A stretch of 64,000 bases of DNA, from contig NZ_JANYMP010000003.1 of NCBI RefSeq assembly GCF_025061645.1, forward strand, positions 62,001 to 126,000. Reading direction: 5' to 3'. Shown here one piece after another: positions 9,771 to 19,194 of this stretch. A program made the translations under genes and the position numbers. The notes under the pieces were generated by a model. That model did not search any database. It saw only the letters and a program-made list of their open reading frames with translations, and had not been told where the DNA came from. The DNA is from Umezawaea endophytica (GTDB lineage Bacteria; Actinomycetota; Actinomycetes; Mycobacteriales; Pseudonocardiaceae). The stretch's first letter is position 1, and each line of letters begins with the position of its first letter.

Positions 9771-10985
9771 ATGACCGACACGACACCCGCCGACCAGTTG
9801 CTCGGCGACGCGATGACCGCGGCGGCGTTACCGGCGCTGCAACAACCGGAGTGGACCGACCAGGAGAGGCTGGCCGAGGTGCGCACCCGGCTCTCGGTGG
9901 CCGAACCCATCGTCGAGCTGGACGCCGTGCGCGAGCTGCGGGAGCTGCTGGCCCGCGCCGCCGAGGGCGAGTTCTGCGTGCTCCAGGCTGGCGACTGCGC
10001 CGAGGATCCCGCCGAGTGCGCGGTCGACGACATCCGACCGAAGGTCGACCTGCTCGACGTGCTCGGCGACGTGATGAGCGTCGGCGCGGGCGCGCCGGTC
10101 CTCAAGATCGGCCGGATCGCCGGGCAGTACGCCAAACCCAGGTCCTCCGACCACGAGGTGCGCGACGGCGTGCGGCTGCCGGTCTACCGCGGGTCCATCG
10201 TCAACGGCCCGGCCGCTTCGCCCGGCGCCCGCCGCCCCGACCCCGAGCGCATCCTGCTCGGCCACGTGGCGGCGCGCAGGACGGTGACCGCGATCGACAG
10301 CCTCGGGCACGGCGACGGCGCGTCCGGTGACGGCCGGGTGTGGACCAGCCACGAGGCGCTGCTGCTGGACTACGAGGTGCCGCAGATCCGCCCGACCCCG
10401 GAGGGCGGGCTGTACCTGGCGAGCACGCACTGGCCGTGGATAGGCGAGCGCACCCGGCAGCTCGACGGCGCGCACGTGCGGCTGCTGGCGCTGGTGGAGA
10501 ACCCGGTGGCCTGCAAGGTCGGCCCGACGATGACGGTCGACGACGTGCTGGCGCTGTGCGAGGTGCTCGACCCCGACCGCGTCCCCGGCCGGTTGACCCT
10601 GATCCCCCGCTTCGGCGCGGAGCACGTCGACGAGCTGGGACCGCTGGTGCGCGCCGTGAGCGGCGCGGGCCACCCCGTGCTGTGGATGTGCGATCCCATG
10701 CACGGCAACACCGTCGTCGGCGAGCACGGCCTGAAGACGCGGCGGCTGGAGCACGTGATGACGGAGATCAGCCGGTTCGTCGAGGTGGTGTGCGCCAACG
10801 GCGGCACGTCGGCGGGCCTGCACCTGGAGGCCTCCCCCGCAGACGTGTCGGAGTGCGAGGGCGCGGGCGCGGTCGTCGAACGCGGCGAGCACTACCGGAC
10901 GCTGTGCGACCCGAGGCTGAACACCACCCAGGCCGTCGCGGCGGTCGCGCACTGGCACCGCGACCCGGCCAAGGAGTCCGGGTGA
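9771..10985 (+). CDS. Class II (plant-type) DAHP synthase
   Basis: The 404-residue protein carries class II DAHP synthase blocks: LQAGDCAED, KIGRIAGQYAKPR, WIGERTRQLDGAHV and NPVACKVGP. It condenses phosphoenolpyruvate with erythrose 4-phosphate, the first step to chorismate. The ATG at 9771 follows CGGAGGTACCGCG, so the longer frame from 9678 is not used. It overlaps the next gene by GTGA. A pathway copy next to an anthranilate synthase should raise chorismate flux for anthranilate, separate from feedback control of primary metabolism. By position it corresponds to TomC. Confidence 0.93.
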   Translation: MTDTTPADQLLGDAMTAAALPALQQPEWTDQERLAEVRTRLSVAEPIVELDAVRELRELLARAAEGEFCVLQAGDCAEDPAECAVDDIRPKVDLLDVLGDVMSVGAGAPVLKIGRIAGQYAKPRSSDHEVRDGVRLPVYRGSIVNGPAASPGARRPDPERILLGHVAARRTVTAIDSLGHGDGASGDGRVWTSHEALLLDYEVPQIRPTPEGGLYLASTHWPWIGERTRQLDGAHVRLLALVENPVACKVGPTMTVDDVLALCEVLDPDRVPGRLTLIPRFGAEHVDELGPLVRAVSGAGHPVLWMCDPMHGNTVVGEHGLKTRRLEHVMTEISRFVEVVCANGGTSAGLHLEASPADVSECEGAGAVVERGEHYRTLCDPRLNTTQAVAAVAHWHRDPAKESG

Positions 10986-12973
10986 TCCCGGAGACCGGCC
11001 CGTTCGCGCTGCTGCACCGCCCCGGCAGCGGCCTCGACGGCGACGTCGAGGTGCTCGCCGGGCCGGTGCGCCGGGTCGACCTGCTCGACGGGCTGGGGCT
11101 CGACCAGGCCGTCGCGGCCGGCCCGGACGGGCACCGGAGCCTGGTGCTGATGCCCTACCGGCAGATCGTCGAGCGCGGCTTCGACTGCCCGGACGACGGC
11201 GAACCGCTGCTGGTGATGGACGTGCTGGCCCAGCACCGGACGCCGCTGGCCGACCTGGTCGCCGAGCTGCCGACGGACGTGCCCGAGGTGGAGGACCTGG
11301 CGTTCGACGTGGACGACGACGCCTATGGCGACGCCGTGGACCACGTCGTGCGCACGGAGATCGAGGCGGGCGAGGGCTCGAACTTCGTGCTGGCCCGCAG
11401 CCTGCGCGGCCGGTTCCGCGACTTCGACCGGTCGGCGGCGCTCGCGGTGTTCCGCGGCCTGCTGACCGGGGAGAGCGGCGCGTACTGGACGTTCCTCGTG
11501 CACACCGGCGACCGGTACCTGGTCGGCAGCACGCCCGAGCGGCACGTGCGGGTGCACGGCGACGAGCTGGGCATGAACCCCATCAGCGGCACCTACCGCT
11601 TCCCCGGCCACGGCTCGGCGACGCGCGGCCTGCTGCGGTTCCTGCACGACCCCAAGGAGGTCGACGAGCTGTACATGGTCGTCGACGAGGAGCTGAAGAT
11701 GATGGCGGCGCTGTGCGACCGGGACGTCCTGGTCTCCGGTCCGTCCCTGACGTGGATGTCGCACGTGGCGCACACCGGCTACCACCTGTCCGGCCGGTCG
11801 GACCACCCGCTCGCGGAGGTGTTGCGCCGCACCATGTTCGCGCCCACAGTCGTCGGCAGCCCGCTGGAGAACGCGTGCCGCGCCGTGGCGCTGCACGAGC
11901 CCGGCGGTCGCGGCTACTACAGCGGCGTGCTCGCGCTGGTCGGCCGGGAGCGGGGTCGCCGGTCGCTGGACTCGGCGATTCTGATCAGGATGGCCGACAT
12001 CGGCGCGGACGGCGCCGTGCGGGTCACGACCGGGTCGACGATCGTCCGCGACTCGGTGCCCGCCGCGGAGGCCGCGGAGACCTCCGCGAAGGCGGCCGGT
12101 CTGCTGACCGCGATGACCGGCGGGCGGACGTCCACTGTGGACGCTCCGCCGCAACGGGCGCACGAGGCGGTCGCCGAGGTGCTGGGAGCGCGCAACGACG
12201 GCGTGTCGGGCTTCTGGCGGTCCGTGGCCGAGCAGCGGGTCGAGGACCTCAGGCTGCGCGGTGTCCGGGTGGCCGTCGTGGACGCCGAGGACGACTTCGC
12301 GTCGATGCTGGCCTACCAGCTCCGGTCGCTGGGCTGCGCGGTGCGGATCGTGCCGTGGCACCGCGCCGCGACGGGGATCGGCGACCACGACGTGCTGCTG
12401 CTGGGCCCCGGCCCCGGCGCGCCAGACGAGCACGGGAACCCGAAGATCGCCGCGCTGCGCGGGATCGCCGAGGAGGCGCTGCGGAGCGGACGGCCGCTCA
12501 CCGCCGTCTGCCTCGGACACCAGGTCGTCTGCGACCTGCTGGGCATGCCGATCGTGCGGCTGCCCCGGCCGAACCAGGGCCGCCGGATCCGGGTGCGGCT
12601 GCACGACCGCGAGCGGTGGGCGGGTTTCTACAACAGCTTCACCGCCCTCGTCGGGCGCGGGACACCGGTCCTGCCGGGCAGCGGCCTGCCGGTGCGGGTG
12701 GACCGGGACCCGGACGGCGCGGTGCTCGCGCTGCGCGGACCGGGTCTGGCCACCGCCCAGTTCCACGCCGAGTCGTTCCTGACCGAGGACGGTCCCGCCG
12801 TCCTGCGCTCCGTGGTCCTCGACGCGCTCGCGCCCCACCCGTTCGACGTGAGAGGAGAGCACGTCCATGAGCACGCCCAGTCCCACCGCTCCCCAGGTGG
12901 ATCCCCTGGCCCTGCGCCGGTTCCTGGGGAACTTCCCCACCGGCGTCACCGTGATCACCTGCAGGCGAGGTGA
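10982..12973 (+). CDS. Fused anthranilate (PhzE-like) synthase, TrpE-TrpG
   Basis: The 663-residue protein has a chorismate-utilising half with STPERH, MNPISGTYR, DELYMVVDEEL and RGYYSGVLAL, and a glutaminase half with AVCLGHQ (Cys510) and QFHAE (His595, Glu597). All catalytic residues are present, unlike the paralogue at 809. It makes anthranilate (or 2-amino-2-deoxyisochorismate, as PhzE does) from chorismate and glutamine. The GTG start overlaps the DAHP synthase stop. Its frame stays open for 107 bp into the flavin reductase gene; the last 36 or so residues look unlike protein of this family and may be a late-stop tail. By position it corresponds to TomD. No PhzD-like isochorismatase is present, so anthranilate is the likelier product. 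Confidence 0.9.
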   Translation: MIPETGPFALLHRPGSGLDGDVEVLAGPVRRVDLLDGLGLDQAVAAGPDGHRSLVLMPYRQIVERGFDCPDDGEPLLVMDVLAQHRTPLADLVAELPTDVPEVEDLAFDVDDDAYGDAVDHVVRTEIEAGEGSNFVLARSLRGRFRDFDRSAALAVFRGLLTGESGAYWTFLVHTGDRYLVGSTPERHVRVHGDELGMNPISGTYRFPGHGSATRGLLRFLHDPKEVDELYMVVDEELKMMAALCDRDVLVSGPSLTWMSHVAHTGYHLSGRSDHPLAEVLRRTMFAPTVVGSPLENACRAVALHEPGGRGYYSGVLALVGRERGRRSLDSAILIRMADIGADGAVRVTTGSTIVRDSVPAAEAAETSAKAAGLLTAMTGGRTSTVDAPPQRAHEAVAEVLGARNDGVSGFWRSVAEQRVEDLRLRGVRVAVVDAEDDFASMLAYQLRSLGCAVRIVPWHRAATGIGDHDVLLLGPGPGAPDEHGNPKIAALRGIAEEALRSGRPLTAVCLGHQVVCDLLGMPIVRLPRPNQGRRIRVRLHDRERWAGFYNSFTALVGRGTPVLPGSGLPVRVDRDPDGAVLALRGPGLATAQFHAESFLTEDGPAVLRSVVLDALAPHPFDVRGEHVHEHAQSHRSPGGSPGPAPVPGELPHRRHRDHLQAR

Positions 12974-13409
12974 CGTGGTGCACGGCGCGACGGTCAACGC
13001 GTTCACGTCGGTGTCGCTGACGCCGCCGCTCGTGCTGAGCGCGCTGGACCGGCGCAGCCGCGCGTGCTCGCACCTGTCCGACGGCGTCTTCGTGGTGAAC
13101 GTGCTCCGCGAGTCCCAGCGGGACGTGGCCATGCACTTCGCGGGCAGGCCGATGGACGGCCCGGTGCCCTGGGTCGGCGAGGACGGCGACCACCCGCGCC
13201 TCGGCGGCGCGGTGGGGCACCTGTTCTGCCGGGTGTGGCGCAACTACGACGGCGGCGACCACGTGCTGCACGTCGCCGAGGTCGAGGACCTCGACCTGCG
13301 CGGCGGCCGACCGCTGCTCTTCCACCGGGGCGAGTTCCCGCGACTGGCCGAGAGCGACCCCGTGTGGGCGCTGACGCTGGACGGGCACGCCCCCTCGACC
13401 ATCCTCTGA
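12867..13409 (+). CDS. Flavin reductase, small component of the aromatic hydroxylase
   Basis: This 180-residue protein is of the HpaC/flavin reductase domain family: FLGNFPTGVTVIT near residue 19, NAFTSVSLTPP and FVVNVL. It reduces FAD or FMN with NAD(P)H and hands the reduced flavin to the hydroxylase encoded 16 bp downstream. The ATG has AGAGGAGA upstream. The start lies inside the 3' end of the anthranilate synthase frame. Together the two proteins should hydroxylate the anthranilate ring. Confidence 0.9.
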   Translation: MSTPSPTAPQVDPLALRRFLGNFPTGVTVITCRRGDVVHGATVNAFTSVSLTPPLVLSALDRRSRACSHLSDGVFVVNVLRESQRDVAMHFAGRPMDGPVPWVGEDGDHPRLGGAVGHLFCRVWRNYDGGDHVLHVAEVEDLDLRGGRPLLFHRGEFPRLAESDPVWALTLDGHAPSTIL

Positions 13410-13424
13410 CGAAGGGAACGCGAC

Positions 13425-14975
13425 ATGACCGCCGAGCACGACACCGCGGCCGCCGACACCGGCGCACGCGTGACCAGGCCCCTCACGGGCGACGAGTACC
13501 TGGAGAGCATCCGCGACGGCCGGGAGGTGTGGGCCTACGGCGAACGCGTCGACGACGTGACCAAGCACCCCGCGTTCCGCAACACCGCCCGGATGACCGC
13601 CCGCCTGTACGACGCGCTGCACGACCCCGAGCACCACGACGTGCTGACCGCGCCCACCGACACCGGGAGCAACGGCTTCACGCACAGCTTCTTCCGCGTG
13701 CCGCGCGGTGTCGACGACCTCGTCCACGACCGCGACGCCATCGCCCGGTGGGCCAGGCTGTCCTACGGCTGGCTGGGCCGCAGCCCGGACTACAAGGCGA
13801 GCTTCCTGACCACGCTCGGCGCGAACCCGGAGTACTACGGCGACTTCGCCGACAACGCCCGCCGGTGGTACGCCGAGGCGCAGGAGAAGGTCCTGTTCTG
13901 GAACCACGCGGTGATCAACCCGCCGGTGGACCGGAACAGGCCGCCGGACGAGGTGGACGACATCTTCGTGCACGTCGAGGAGGAGCGCGACGACGGGCTC
14001 GTCGTCAGCGGCGCGAAGGTCGTGGCGACCGGTTCGGCGTTGACCCACTTCAACTTCATCGCCCACTACGGGCTGCCGGTGAAGAAGAAGGAGTACGCGC
14101 TGGTGGCCACGTTCCCGATGGACTCGCCGGGGTTGAAGCTGATCTGCCGCCAGTCCTACGAGATGGCGTCGGCCAGGATGGGCAGCCCGTTCGACCAGCC
14201 GCTGTCGAGCAGGCTCGACGAGAACGACACGATCTTCATCCTGGACAAGGTGAAGATCCCGTGGGAGAACGTGTTCATCTACGGCGACACCGCGAAGGCG
14301 GGGACGTTCCTCACCCAGTCCGGGTTCACCCACCGGCTCACCTTCCACGGCGTGACACGGCTGGGCGTGAAGCTCGACTTCCTGGCCGGGTTGCTGATGA
14401 AGGGCCTGGAGGTGACCGGTACCAAGGACTTCCGCGGCGTGCAGACCCGCGTGGGCGAGGTGCTGGCGTGGCGCAACATGTTCTGGGGCCTGGGCGACGC
14501 GATGGCGCGCACGCCGAACCAGTGGCACGGGGACGCGGTGCTGCCGAACCTGGACTACGGCATGGCCTACCGGTGGTTCATGACGCTGGGCTACCCGCGC
14601 GTGCGGGAGATCATCATGCAGGACCTCAGCAGCGCGCTGATCTACCTCAACTCGCACGCGAAGGACTTCCGCGAGCCGGAGCTGCGCCCGTACCTCGACC
14701 GCTTCATGCGCGGGTCCGGCGGGTACGACGCGGTGGAGCGGGCGAAGCTGATGAAGCTCATCTGGGACTCGGTCGGCACGGAGTTCGCGGGCAGGCACGA
14801 GCTGTACGAGCGCAACTACTCGGGCAACCACGAGAACGTGCGCATCGAGATGCTGCTGGCGCAGACGGCCTCCGGCCAGGTGGACTCCTACAAGGGGTTC
14901 GCCGAGCAGTGCATGGCGGAGTACGACCTGGACGGCTGGACCGCGCCCGACCTGATCAACCCGAGCGAGGTGTGA
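13425..14975 (+). CDS. 4-hydroxyphenylacetate 3-monooxygenase (HpaB)-family FADH2-dependent hydroxylase
   Basis: The 516-residue protein aligns over its full length with HpaB-type hydroxylases: [21 protein letters not shown] at the N-terminus, HFNFIAHYG and WENVFIYGD in the middle, and the acyl-CoA-dehydrogenase-like helical end. It uses reduced flavin and O2 for ortho-hydroxylation of a phenol or aniline. With the reductase just upstream it forms a two-component monooxygenase, as proposed for TomE/TomF of tomaymycin. A catabolic role is unlikely because no homoprotocatechuate genes are near. A ribosome site (GAAGGGA) precedes the ATG. Confidence 0.92.
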   Translation: MTAEHDTAAADTGARVTRPLTGDEYLESIRDGREVWAYGERVDDVTKHPAFRNTARMTARLYDALHDPEHHDVLTAPTDTGSNGFTHSFFRVPRGVDDLVHDRDAIARWARLSYGWLGRSPDYKASFLTTLGANPEYYGDFADNARRWYAEAQEKVLFWNHAVINPPVDRNRPPDEVDDIFVHVEEERDDGLVVSGAKVVATGSALTHFNFIAHYGLPVKKKEYALVATFPMDSPGLKLICRQSYEMASARMGSPFDQPLSSRLDENDTIFILDKVKIPWENVFIYGDTAKAGTFLTQSGFTHRLTFHGVTRLGVKLDFLAGLLMKGLEVTGTKDFRGVQTRVGEVLAWRNMFWGLGDAMARTPNQWHGDAVLPNLDYGMAYRWFMTLGYPRVREIIMQDLSSALIYLNSHAKDFREPELRPYLDRFMRGSGGYDAVERAKLMKLIWDSVGTEFAGRHELYERNYSGNHENVRIEMLLAQTASGQVDSYKGFAEQCMAEYDLDGWTAPDLINPSEV

Positions 14976-14999
14976 GGCCGTGGCGCCCGGCTCGGGGGC

Positions 15000-15026
15000 G
15001 CGGGCGGCGGAGGTCCCGCCGCCCGC
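15000..15026. terminator. Bidirectional hairpin between convergent hydroxylase and methyltransferase genes
   Basis: An 11-bp perfect stem (GCGGGCGGCGG / CCGCCGCCCGC) with a 5-base loop sits between two gene ends that point at each other. There is no T-run, as is usual in high-GC actinomycetes. Confidence 0.65.
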
Positions 15027-15035
15027 GGGCCCCGG

Positions 15036-15704
15036 TCAGCCGGTGACCAGTGCGAGGGTGAACCCGTCGTGGCCCTTGGCGCCCACCGTCTGCAAGGTCG
15101 TGGCGTCTACCCGCGGCTCGTCGGCGAGCCCCTCCAGGAACCGCCGCACGCCCTGCACCCCGCGGTCCGGGTGGTCCGGGTCGGCGACCGCGCCGCCCTG
15201 CACCACGTTGTCGACCACGATCAGCGAGCCCGGTCGGGTGAGCTTGAGCGCCCACTCGAAGTACTCGGGGATGTCGGGCTTGTTGGCGTCGATGAACACC
15301 AGGTCGAACGGCGCGGCCGGGTCGCCGGTCAGCTCGGGCAGGATGTCCAGCGCCCGGCCGACCCGCTGGCGGACGCGGTCCGCGACGCCCGCGCTCTCGA
15401 TGTGCCCAGCCGCGACCCTGGCGAAGGACTCCTCGTACTCGATGGTCACCAGCGTGCCGTCCGCGGGCAGCGCCCTGGCCAGCCAGATGGTGCTGTACCC
15501 GCCGAAGGTGCCGATCTCCAGGATCCTCCGCGCCCCGCGGATCCGGGCGAGCAGGTTGAGGAACTTGCCCTGGCCGGGCGAGACGGCGAGGTCCGGCAGG
15601 TCGAAGTCGACGTTGGCGGCCGCGGCGGCCGTCAACGCCGGGTCGTCGGCGACCAGCAGGCCGTTGACGTAGTCGTCCACATCGTTCCAGCTCTGTTTGT
15701 CCAT
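15036..15704 (-). CDS. O-methyltransferase, caffeoyl-CoA/catechol type
   Basis: The 222-residue protein has the SAM motif ILEIGTFGGYST, TIEYEE after motif I and VFIDANKPDIPEYFEWAL for the metal/catechol side, typical of Mg-dependent catechol O-methyltransferases. It is the only methyltransferase inside the PBD block and should form the methoxy group on the hydroxylated anthranilate ring (TomG-like). The frame is open to 15830, but homologues begin near the Met at 15704; no good ribosome site is seen, so the start is uncertain. It is read opposite to its neighbours and shares an AT-rich promoter region with the downstream rightward operon. Confidence 0.87.
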   Translation of the reverse strand: MDKQSWNDVDDYVNGLLVADDPALTAAAAANVDFDLPDLAVSPGQGKFLNLLARIRGARRILEIGTFGGYSTIWLARALPADGTLVTIEYEESFARVAAGHIESAGVADRVRQRVGRALDILPELTGDPAAPFDLVFIDANKPDIPEYFEWALKLTRPGSLIVVDNVVQGGAVADPDHPDRGVQGVRRFLEGLADEPRVDATTLQTVGAKGHDGFTLALVTG

Positions 15705-15865
15705 AAGCCCATAGTACGAAGAAATCCACGCCGAAACCACTTCCGAAGACAATTCAGCGAACCTATTCACACCATTGTCCGAGTGAGCATCATCCCAGCT
15801 CACCGCTAGTTTGACCTGCCATTTTGACAAGAGAAAAACATATTCTCCAAAAAGCCCTCAACGGG

Positions 15866-15895
15866 TTGACCCATCTTCATATTCGTGCATACCAT
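15866..15895 (+). promoter_or_regulatory. Candidate promoter of the pyrroline-acid operon
   Basis: TTGACC at 15866-15871 and TACCAT at 15890-15895 are separated by 18 bases, inside an AT-rich divergent intergenic region. The expected start site lies about 40 bases before the GTG at 15941. This is pattern-matching only. Confidence 0.4.
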
Positions 15896-15940
15896 CGAAT
15901 GACAGAGACACATTCCCACCACGTCGAAGGAGGAATTGTC

Positions 15941-16441
15941 GTGACCGGATCCACATTATCGACGACACCGCCCGGTGTCGCGCCACCCGCGCCGAGAACG
16001 CACCACCTGGGCATCCAGACGCGGGACCTGGAGAACTGCGCGGCGTGGTACCGGGACTACTTCGGCTGCGAGGAGAAGTGGAGCCTCGACCGGTTCTCCG
16101 ACCTGACCACGAGCAGGCTGCCGGGGATCACCCGGCTGACCGAGGTCATGGTGGGAGACCTGCGGTTCCACCTGTTCGAGCGCGACGACGCCGACGACAC
16201 CGCGCCCGGCGGCAACAAGAGCCAGTTCCAGCACGTCTGCCTCGCCGTCGAGTCGCCGGAGGACCTCACGGCCTGGCGCGACCGCTGGCTGGAGCTGCAC
16301 GGGTCGGGCCGCTACCACTTCGCCACCGACGAGCTGCCCACCGACGTCGTCGAGGACTCCGACGGCGTGCTGAGCTGCTACGTGGTGGACGTCAACGGCC
16401 TGGAGTTCGAGCTGACCCACGTCCCCGGCGGCGACCGGTGA
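15941..16441 (+). CDS. L-DOPA 2,3-dioxygenase, VOC family (LmbB1/SibV type)
   Basis: This 166-residue protein has a glyoxalase/vicinal-oxygen-chelate fold with likely metal ligands His in HHLGIQT, His in QFQHVCLAVE and Glu in LEFELTHV. It should open the ring of L-DOPA by extradiol cleavage; the product cyclises to the dihydropyrrole precursor. The GTG at 15941 is fixed by a near-perfect GAAGGAGGA seven bases upstream; the longer frame from 15824 is not supported. It overlaps the next gene by GTGA, so the two enzymes acting on tyrosine and DOPA are translationally coupled. It corresponds to TomH by position and LmbB1 of lincomycin by function. Confidence 0.9.
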   Translation: MTGSTLSTTPPGVAPPAPRTHHLGIQTRDLENCAAWYRDYFGCEEKWSLDRFSDLTTSRLPGITRLTEVMVGDLRFHLFERDDADDTAPGGNKSQFQHVCLAVESPEDLTAWRDRWLELHGSGRYHFATDELPTDVVEDSDGVLSCYVVDVNGLEFELTHVPGGDR

Positions 16442-17394
16442 CCGGCGGACCGGCCGTCCTCGCCGACCTGCCCACGCGGGCGGGCTGGGACTTCGGCGAC
16501 TTCCCCTACGGCCTGGAGCCGCTGGTCCTGCCCGAACCGCTGGTCAAGGACGCGAGCGACGGGCCCCAGTGCACCACCGTCGACGAGGGCTCCGCCGAGC
16601 TGCGGTACGAACTCGGCGCCCTGCCGGACTGCCGTCGCACCGCGCCGGGGCTCGACAACTCCGAGCAGGCGCACCAGCTCTACTGGTTCCGCTGGATCAC
16701 CGGCCACCAGACGACGTTCGCCGTGTGGCAGTACCTGGCGCGCGCCCTGCACGAGGTGGAGGAGGGCCGGGACGAGGAGCGCAACCTGGAGGTGATGGGC
16801 AGGCTGACCGAGGCCTACAGCGCGATGCTGCTCTACACCAGCTCGTGCCCGAACGAGGTCTACCACGAGGTCATCCGCCCCAGCATGTTCCTCCAGCACC
16901 GCGGGTTCAGCGGCACCTGGGCCCCGGACTTCGTCCCGGTGCGGAAGCTGTTGCGCGGCAAGCGCTTCCCGTGGTCGGGCAGCGAGGCGGGCGAGGAGCT
17001 GAACCGCCAGGTGCGCCTGTACCACGACGTGCACGCGGGCATCGCAGCCAAGCTCGTGCCCGGCGGCCGGTCGCTGCTCCAGGAGACGGCCGTCGAGACC
17101 AAGCTGCTGCACCCCGAGATGCGCTCGGTGCTCTACGACAACTACTTCATGACCCTGCGCTCCCCCGTCGGCGAGGAGGAGATCGCCCGGCAGCTCGTGC
17201 GCAGGCTCAAGGCCATCGCGCTGGACGTGACGGACAAGGGCCTCTACCCCGGTCAGGACGCCGACTCGCCGGACCTGCCGAGGGAGTTCCACCAGGTCGA
17301 CGTCGCGGACTGCGAGCGGCGGTTCACCGACATCGTCACCGGGCTGGTCGCGCTGGTGGCGGGCCTGGAACCGCTGGCAGCGCCGGAGGGATGA
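16438..17394 (+). CDS. Heme-dependent L-tyrosine 3-hydroxylase (LmbB2/TomI type)
   Basis: The 318-residue protein resembles the histidine-ligated heme enzymes LmbB2, SibU and TomI, which are distant relatives of tryptophan 2,3-dioxygenase. Visible blocks are NSEQAHQLYWFRWITGHQT, SSCPNEVYHEVIRPSMFLQHRGFSG and LYDNYFMTLRSPVG. It should turn L-tyrosine to L-DOPA with H2O2 or O2, feeding the dioxygenase encoded just upstream. The GTG at 16438 overlaps the previous stop codon. The lack of kynurenine pathway genes nearby argues against a true tryptophan dioxygenase. Confidence 0.87.
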   Translation: MTGGPAVLADLPTRAGWDFGDFPYGLEPLVLPEPLVKDASDGPQCTTVDEGSAELRYELGALPDCRRTAPGLDNSEQAHQLYWFRWITGHQTTFAVWQYLARALHEVEEGRDEERNLEVMGRLTEAYSAMLLYTSSCPNEVYHEVIRPSMFLQHRGFSGTWAPDFVPVRKLLRGKRFPWSGSEAGEELNRQVRLYHDVHAGIAAKLVPGGRSLLQETAVETKLLHPEMRSVLYDNYFMTLRSPVGEEEIARQLVRRLKAIALDVTDKGLYPGQDADSPDLPREFHQVDVADCERRFTDIVTGLVALVAGLEPLAAPEG

Positions 17395-17403
17395 GGAGGA
17401 ACA

Positions 17404-18303
17404 GTGAGACACGGAGTGGTGATCCTGCCCGAACACCGCTGGCGGGACGCCCGGCGGCGGTGGACGCGCGCCGAGGAGATCGGGTTCGACCACGCCTGGA
17501 CCTACGACCAGCTCATGTGGCGCTGGCTGCGGGACGAGCCGTGGTTCGGCACCGTGCCGACGCTGACCGCCGCGGCCACGGCGACCTCGCGGATCGAGCT
17601 GGGCACGATGGTCGCGACCCCCACCTACCGCCACCCCGTCCCGTTCGCCAAGGAGGTGATGGCGCTCGACGACATCAGCGACGGCCGGTTCGTGTGCGGG
17701 CTGGGCGCGGGAGCGGGAGCGGTGGACGACCTGGTCGTCGACCCGGTCGAACGCACCCCCCGGCAGCGCGCCGACCGGTTCGCCGAGTTCGTCGAGGTGA
17801 CCGATCTGCTGCTGCGCCAGCGGAAGACGTCGTACTCGGGCGAGCACTACCGGCTCGACGAGGTGTCGATGAACCCCGGCTGCGTGCGGCGGCCCAGGAC
17901 GCCGTTCGCCATCGCGGCGACCGGGCCGCGCGGGATGCGCCTGGCCGCCCGGCACGCCGACACCTGGATCACCGCGGGCGCGCCCGGCACGTTCGACGCG
18001 CGCCCCTACGAGCAGGCGCTGCCCGACATCGCGCGCCAGGTGCGCGCCGTCGACGACGCGTGCGCCGCGGAGGGGCGCGACCCGGCGTCGCTGCGCAGGC
18101 TGCTGCTGGCGGGCGCGGCCGTCGGCGGTGTCCTCGACTCGGTCGAGTCGTGGCGCGACACCGCGGGGCGCTGCGCGGAGATCGGCGTCACCGACCTGGT
18201 CGTGCACTGGCCGAGGCCGGGTTTCCCCTACGCGGGGGACGAGCGCGTGCTCGACGACATCGCCGACGACCTGGCGCCGGTGGCGGCGGGAGGCAGGCGG
18301 TGA
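17404..18303 (+). CDS. LLM-class F420-dependent reductase (LmbY/TomJ type)
   Basis: The 299-residue TIM-barrel protein belongs to the luciferase-like/F420 family: VILPEHRWRDARRRW at the start, FDHAWTYDQL, ELGTMVATPTYRHPVP, and a RFVCGLGAGAG loop. In lincomycin and PBD pathways the homologue reduces one of the two double bonds of the pyrroline acid intermediate with F420H2. The GTG start follows GATGAGGAGGAACA. Its stop overlaps the next start by GTGA. Confidence 0.87.
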   Translation: MRHGVVILPEHRWRDARRRWTRAEEIGFDHAWTYDQLMWRWLRDEPWFGTVPTLTAAATATSRIELGTMVATPTYRHPVPFAKEVMALDDISDGRFVCGLGAGAGAVDDLVVDPVERTPRQRADRFAEFVEVTDLLLRQRKTSYSGEHYRLDEVSMNPGCVRRPRTPFAIAATGPRGMRLAARHADTWITAGAPGTFDARPYEQALPDIARQVRAVDDACAAEGRDPASLRRLLLAGAAVGGVLDSVESWRDTAGRCAEIGVTDLVVHWPRPGFPYAGDERVLDDIADDLAPVAAGGRR

Positions 18304-19172
18304 TCGACTACGAGGTCGTGGACATGTTCGCCGACCGCCCCCTCACCGGGTGCGCGCTCGGGGTCGTCGCCGACGCGGCCGGGCTGTCCGACCCGGCGAT
18401 GGCCGCCGTCGCCCGCGAGATCGGCACCTCCGAGACCGCGTTCGTGCTGCCGCCGACGGCACCGGCGGCCACCCACCGGGTCCGGGTCTTCACCCCGCAC
18501 GGGGAATCGCCGTTCGGCGGTCACTCCGCGGTCGGCACGGCCTGCGCGCTGGTGCGCGCCGGGACCCTGCCGGAGGGCAGGGTGGTGCAGCAGTGCGGCG
18601 ACCGGCTGCTGCCCGTGGACGCCACCGCGCGGACCGCGGAGCTGACGGCCACCGGACCGCTGGAGACCACTCCGTTCGACGCCGCCGACCTCGCCGCGGC
18701 GTGCGACCTGCCGACCGACGAGCTGACCGCGCTCGCGGCCGCCGCGGGCTTCGGGCCCGCCTTCCACTACCTGCCCGCGCACTCGTCGTCGCTCCAGCTC
18801 GCGGGCGCGCACCCGGAACGGGACGCCTGGAACGACCGGGCGGACCTGTTCGCGTTCACCTGGGACCAGGCCGCGCGGACCGCCCGCGCCCGGATGTTCG
18901 CGCCCGGCTACCGGATGCCGGAGGACCCGGCGTGCGCGTCGGCCGCGCTCGGGCTCGGCGTGTGGCTGGTGTCGGTCGGCTGGCTGCCCACGACCGACGG
19001 GCGCCACCGGTACCGCGTGCGCCAGGGCGTCGAGATGGGCCGACCGTCCACACTGGACTGCCGCGTGGACGTCGAGGACGGCCGCGTCGTCGAGGCGGCG
19101 GTCTCCGGTGTCGTCCTGCCCGCCGCCCACGGCCGCATGGTGTCGCCCGACCCGGCCGCCGTCCCCGCCTAG
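18300..19172 (+). CDS. PhzF-family isomerase (LmbX/TomK type)
   Basis: The 290-residue protein has the diaminopimelate-epimerase-like PhzF fold: IDYEVVDMFADRPLTGC, GTSETAFVLPP with the catalytic Glu, FGGHSAVGTA and DPACASAALG. In phenazine synthesis PhzF isomerises dihydrohydroxyanthranilate, but here it sits among tyrosine-to-pyrroline genes, so it should shift a double bond of the dihydropyrrole dicarboxylate, as LmbX does. The GTG start overlaps the upstream gene by four bases. Confidence 0.88.
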   Translation: MIDYEVVDMFADRPLTGCALGVVADAAGLSDPAMAAVAREIGTSETAFVLPPTAPAATHRVRVFTPHGESPFGGHSAVGTACALVRAGTLPEGRVVQQCGDRLLPVDATARTAELTATGPLETTPFDAADLAAACDLPTDELTALAAAAGFGPAFHYLPAHSSSLQLAGAHPERDAWNDRADLFAFTWDQAARTARARMFAPGYRMPEDPACASAALGLGVWLVSVGWLPTTDGRHRYRVRQGVEMGRPSTLDCRVDVEDGRVVEAAVSGVVLPAAHGRMVSPDPAAVPA

Positions 19173-19194
19173 CCCCACCCGAGAGGAACCCATC

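Noticed and set aside
12867-14975. Aromatic catabolism (HpaB/HpaC) genes
   Set aside because: They lie inside the biosynthetic operon and no ring-cleavage catabolic genes accompany them.
16438-17394. Tryptophan 2,3-dioxygenase starting a kynurenine route to anthranilate
   Set aside because: The protein fits the LmbB2-type tyrosine hydroxylase family better, is coupled to the DOPA dioxygenase, and no kynureninase or formamidase is present.
9771-19172. Phenazine cluster (DAHP synthase, PhzE-like and PhzF-like genes)
   Set aside because: PhzA/B, PhzD and PhzG are absent, and the PhzF-like gene is coupled to tyrosine-to-pyrroline genes and a PBD-type NRPS pair.
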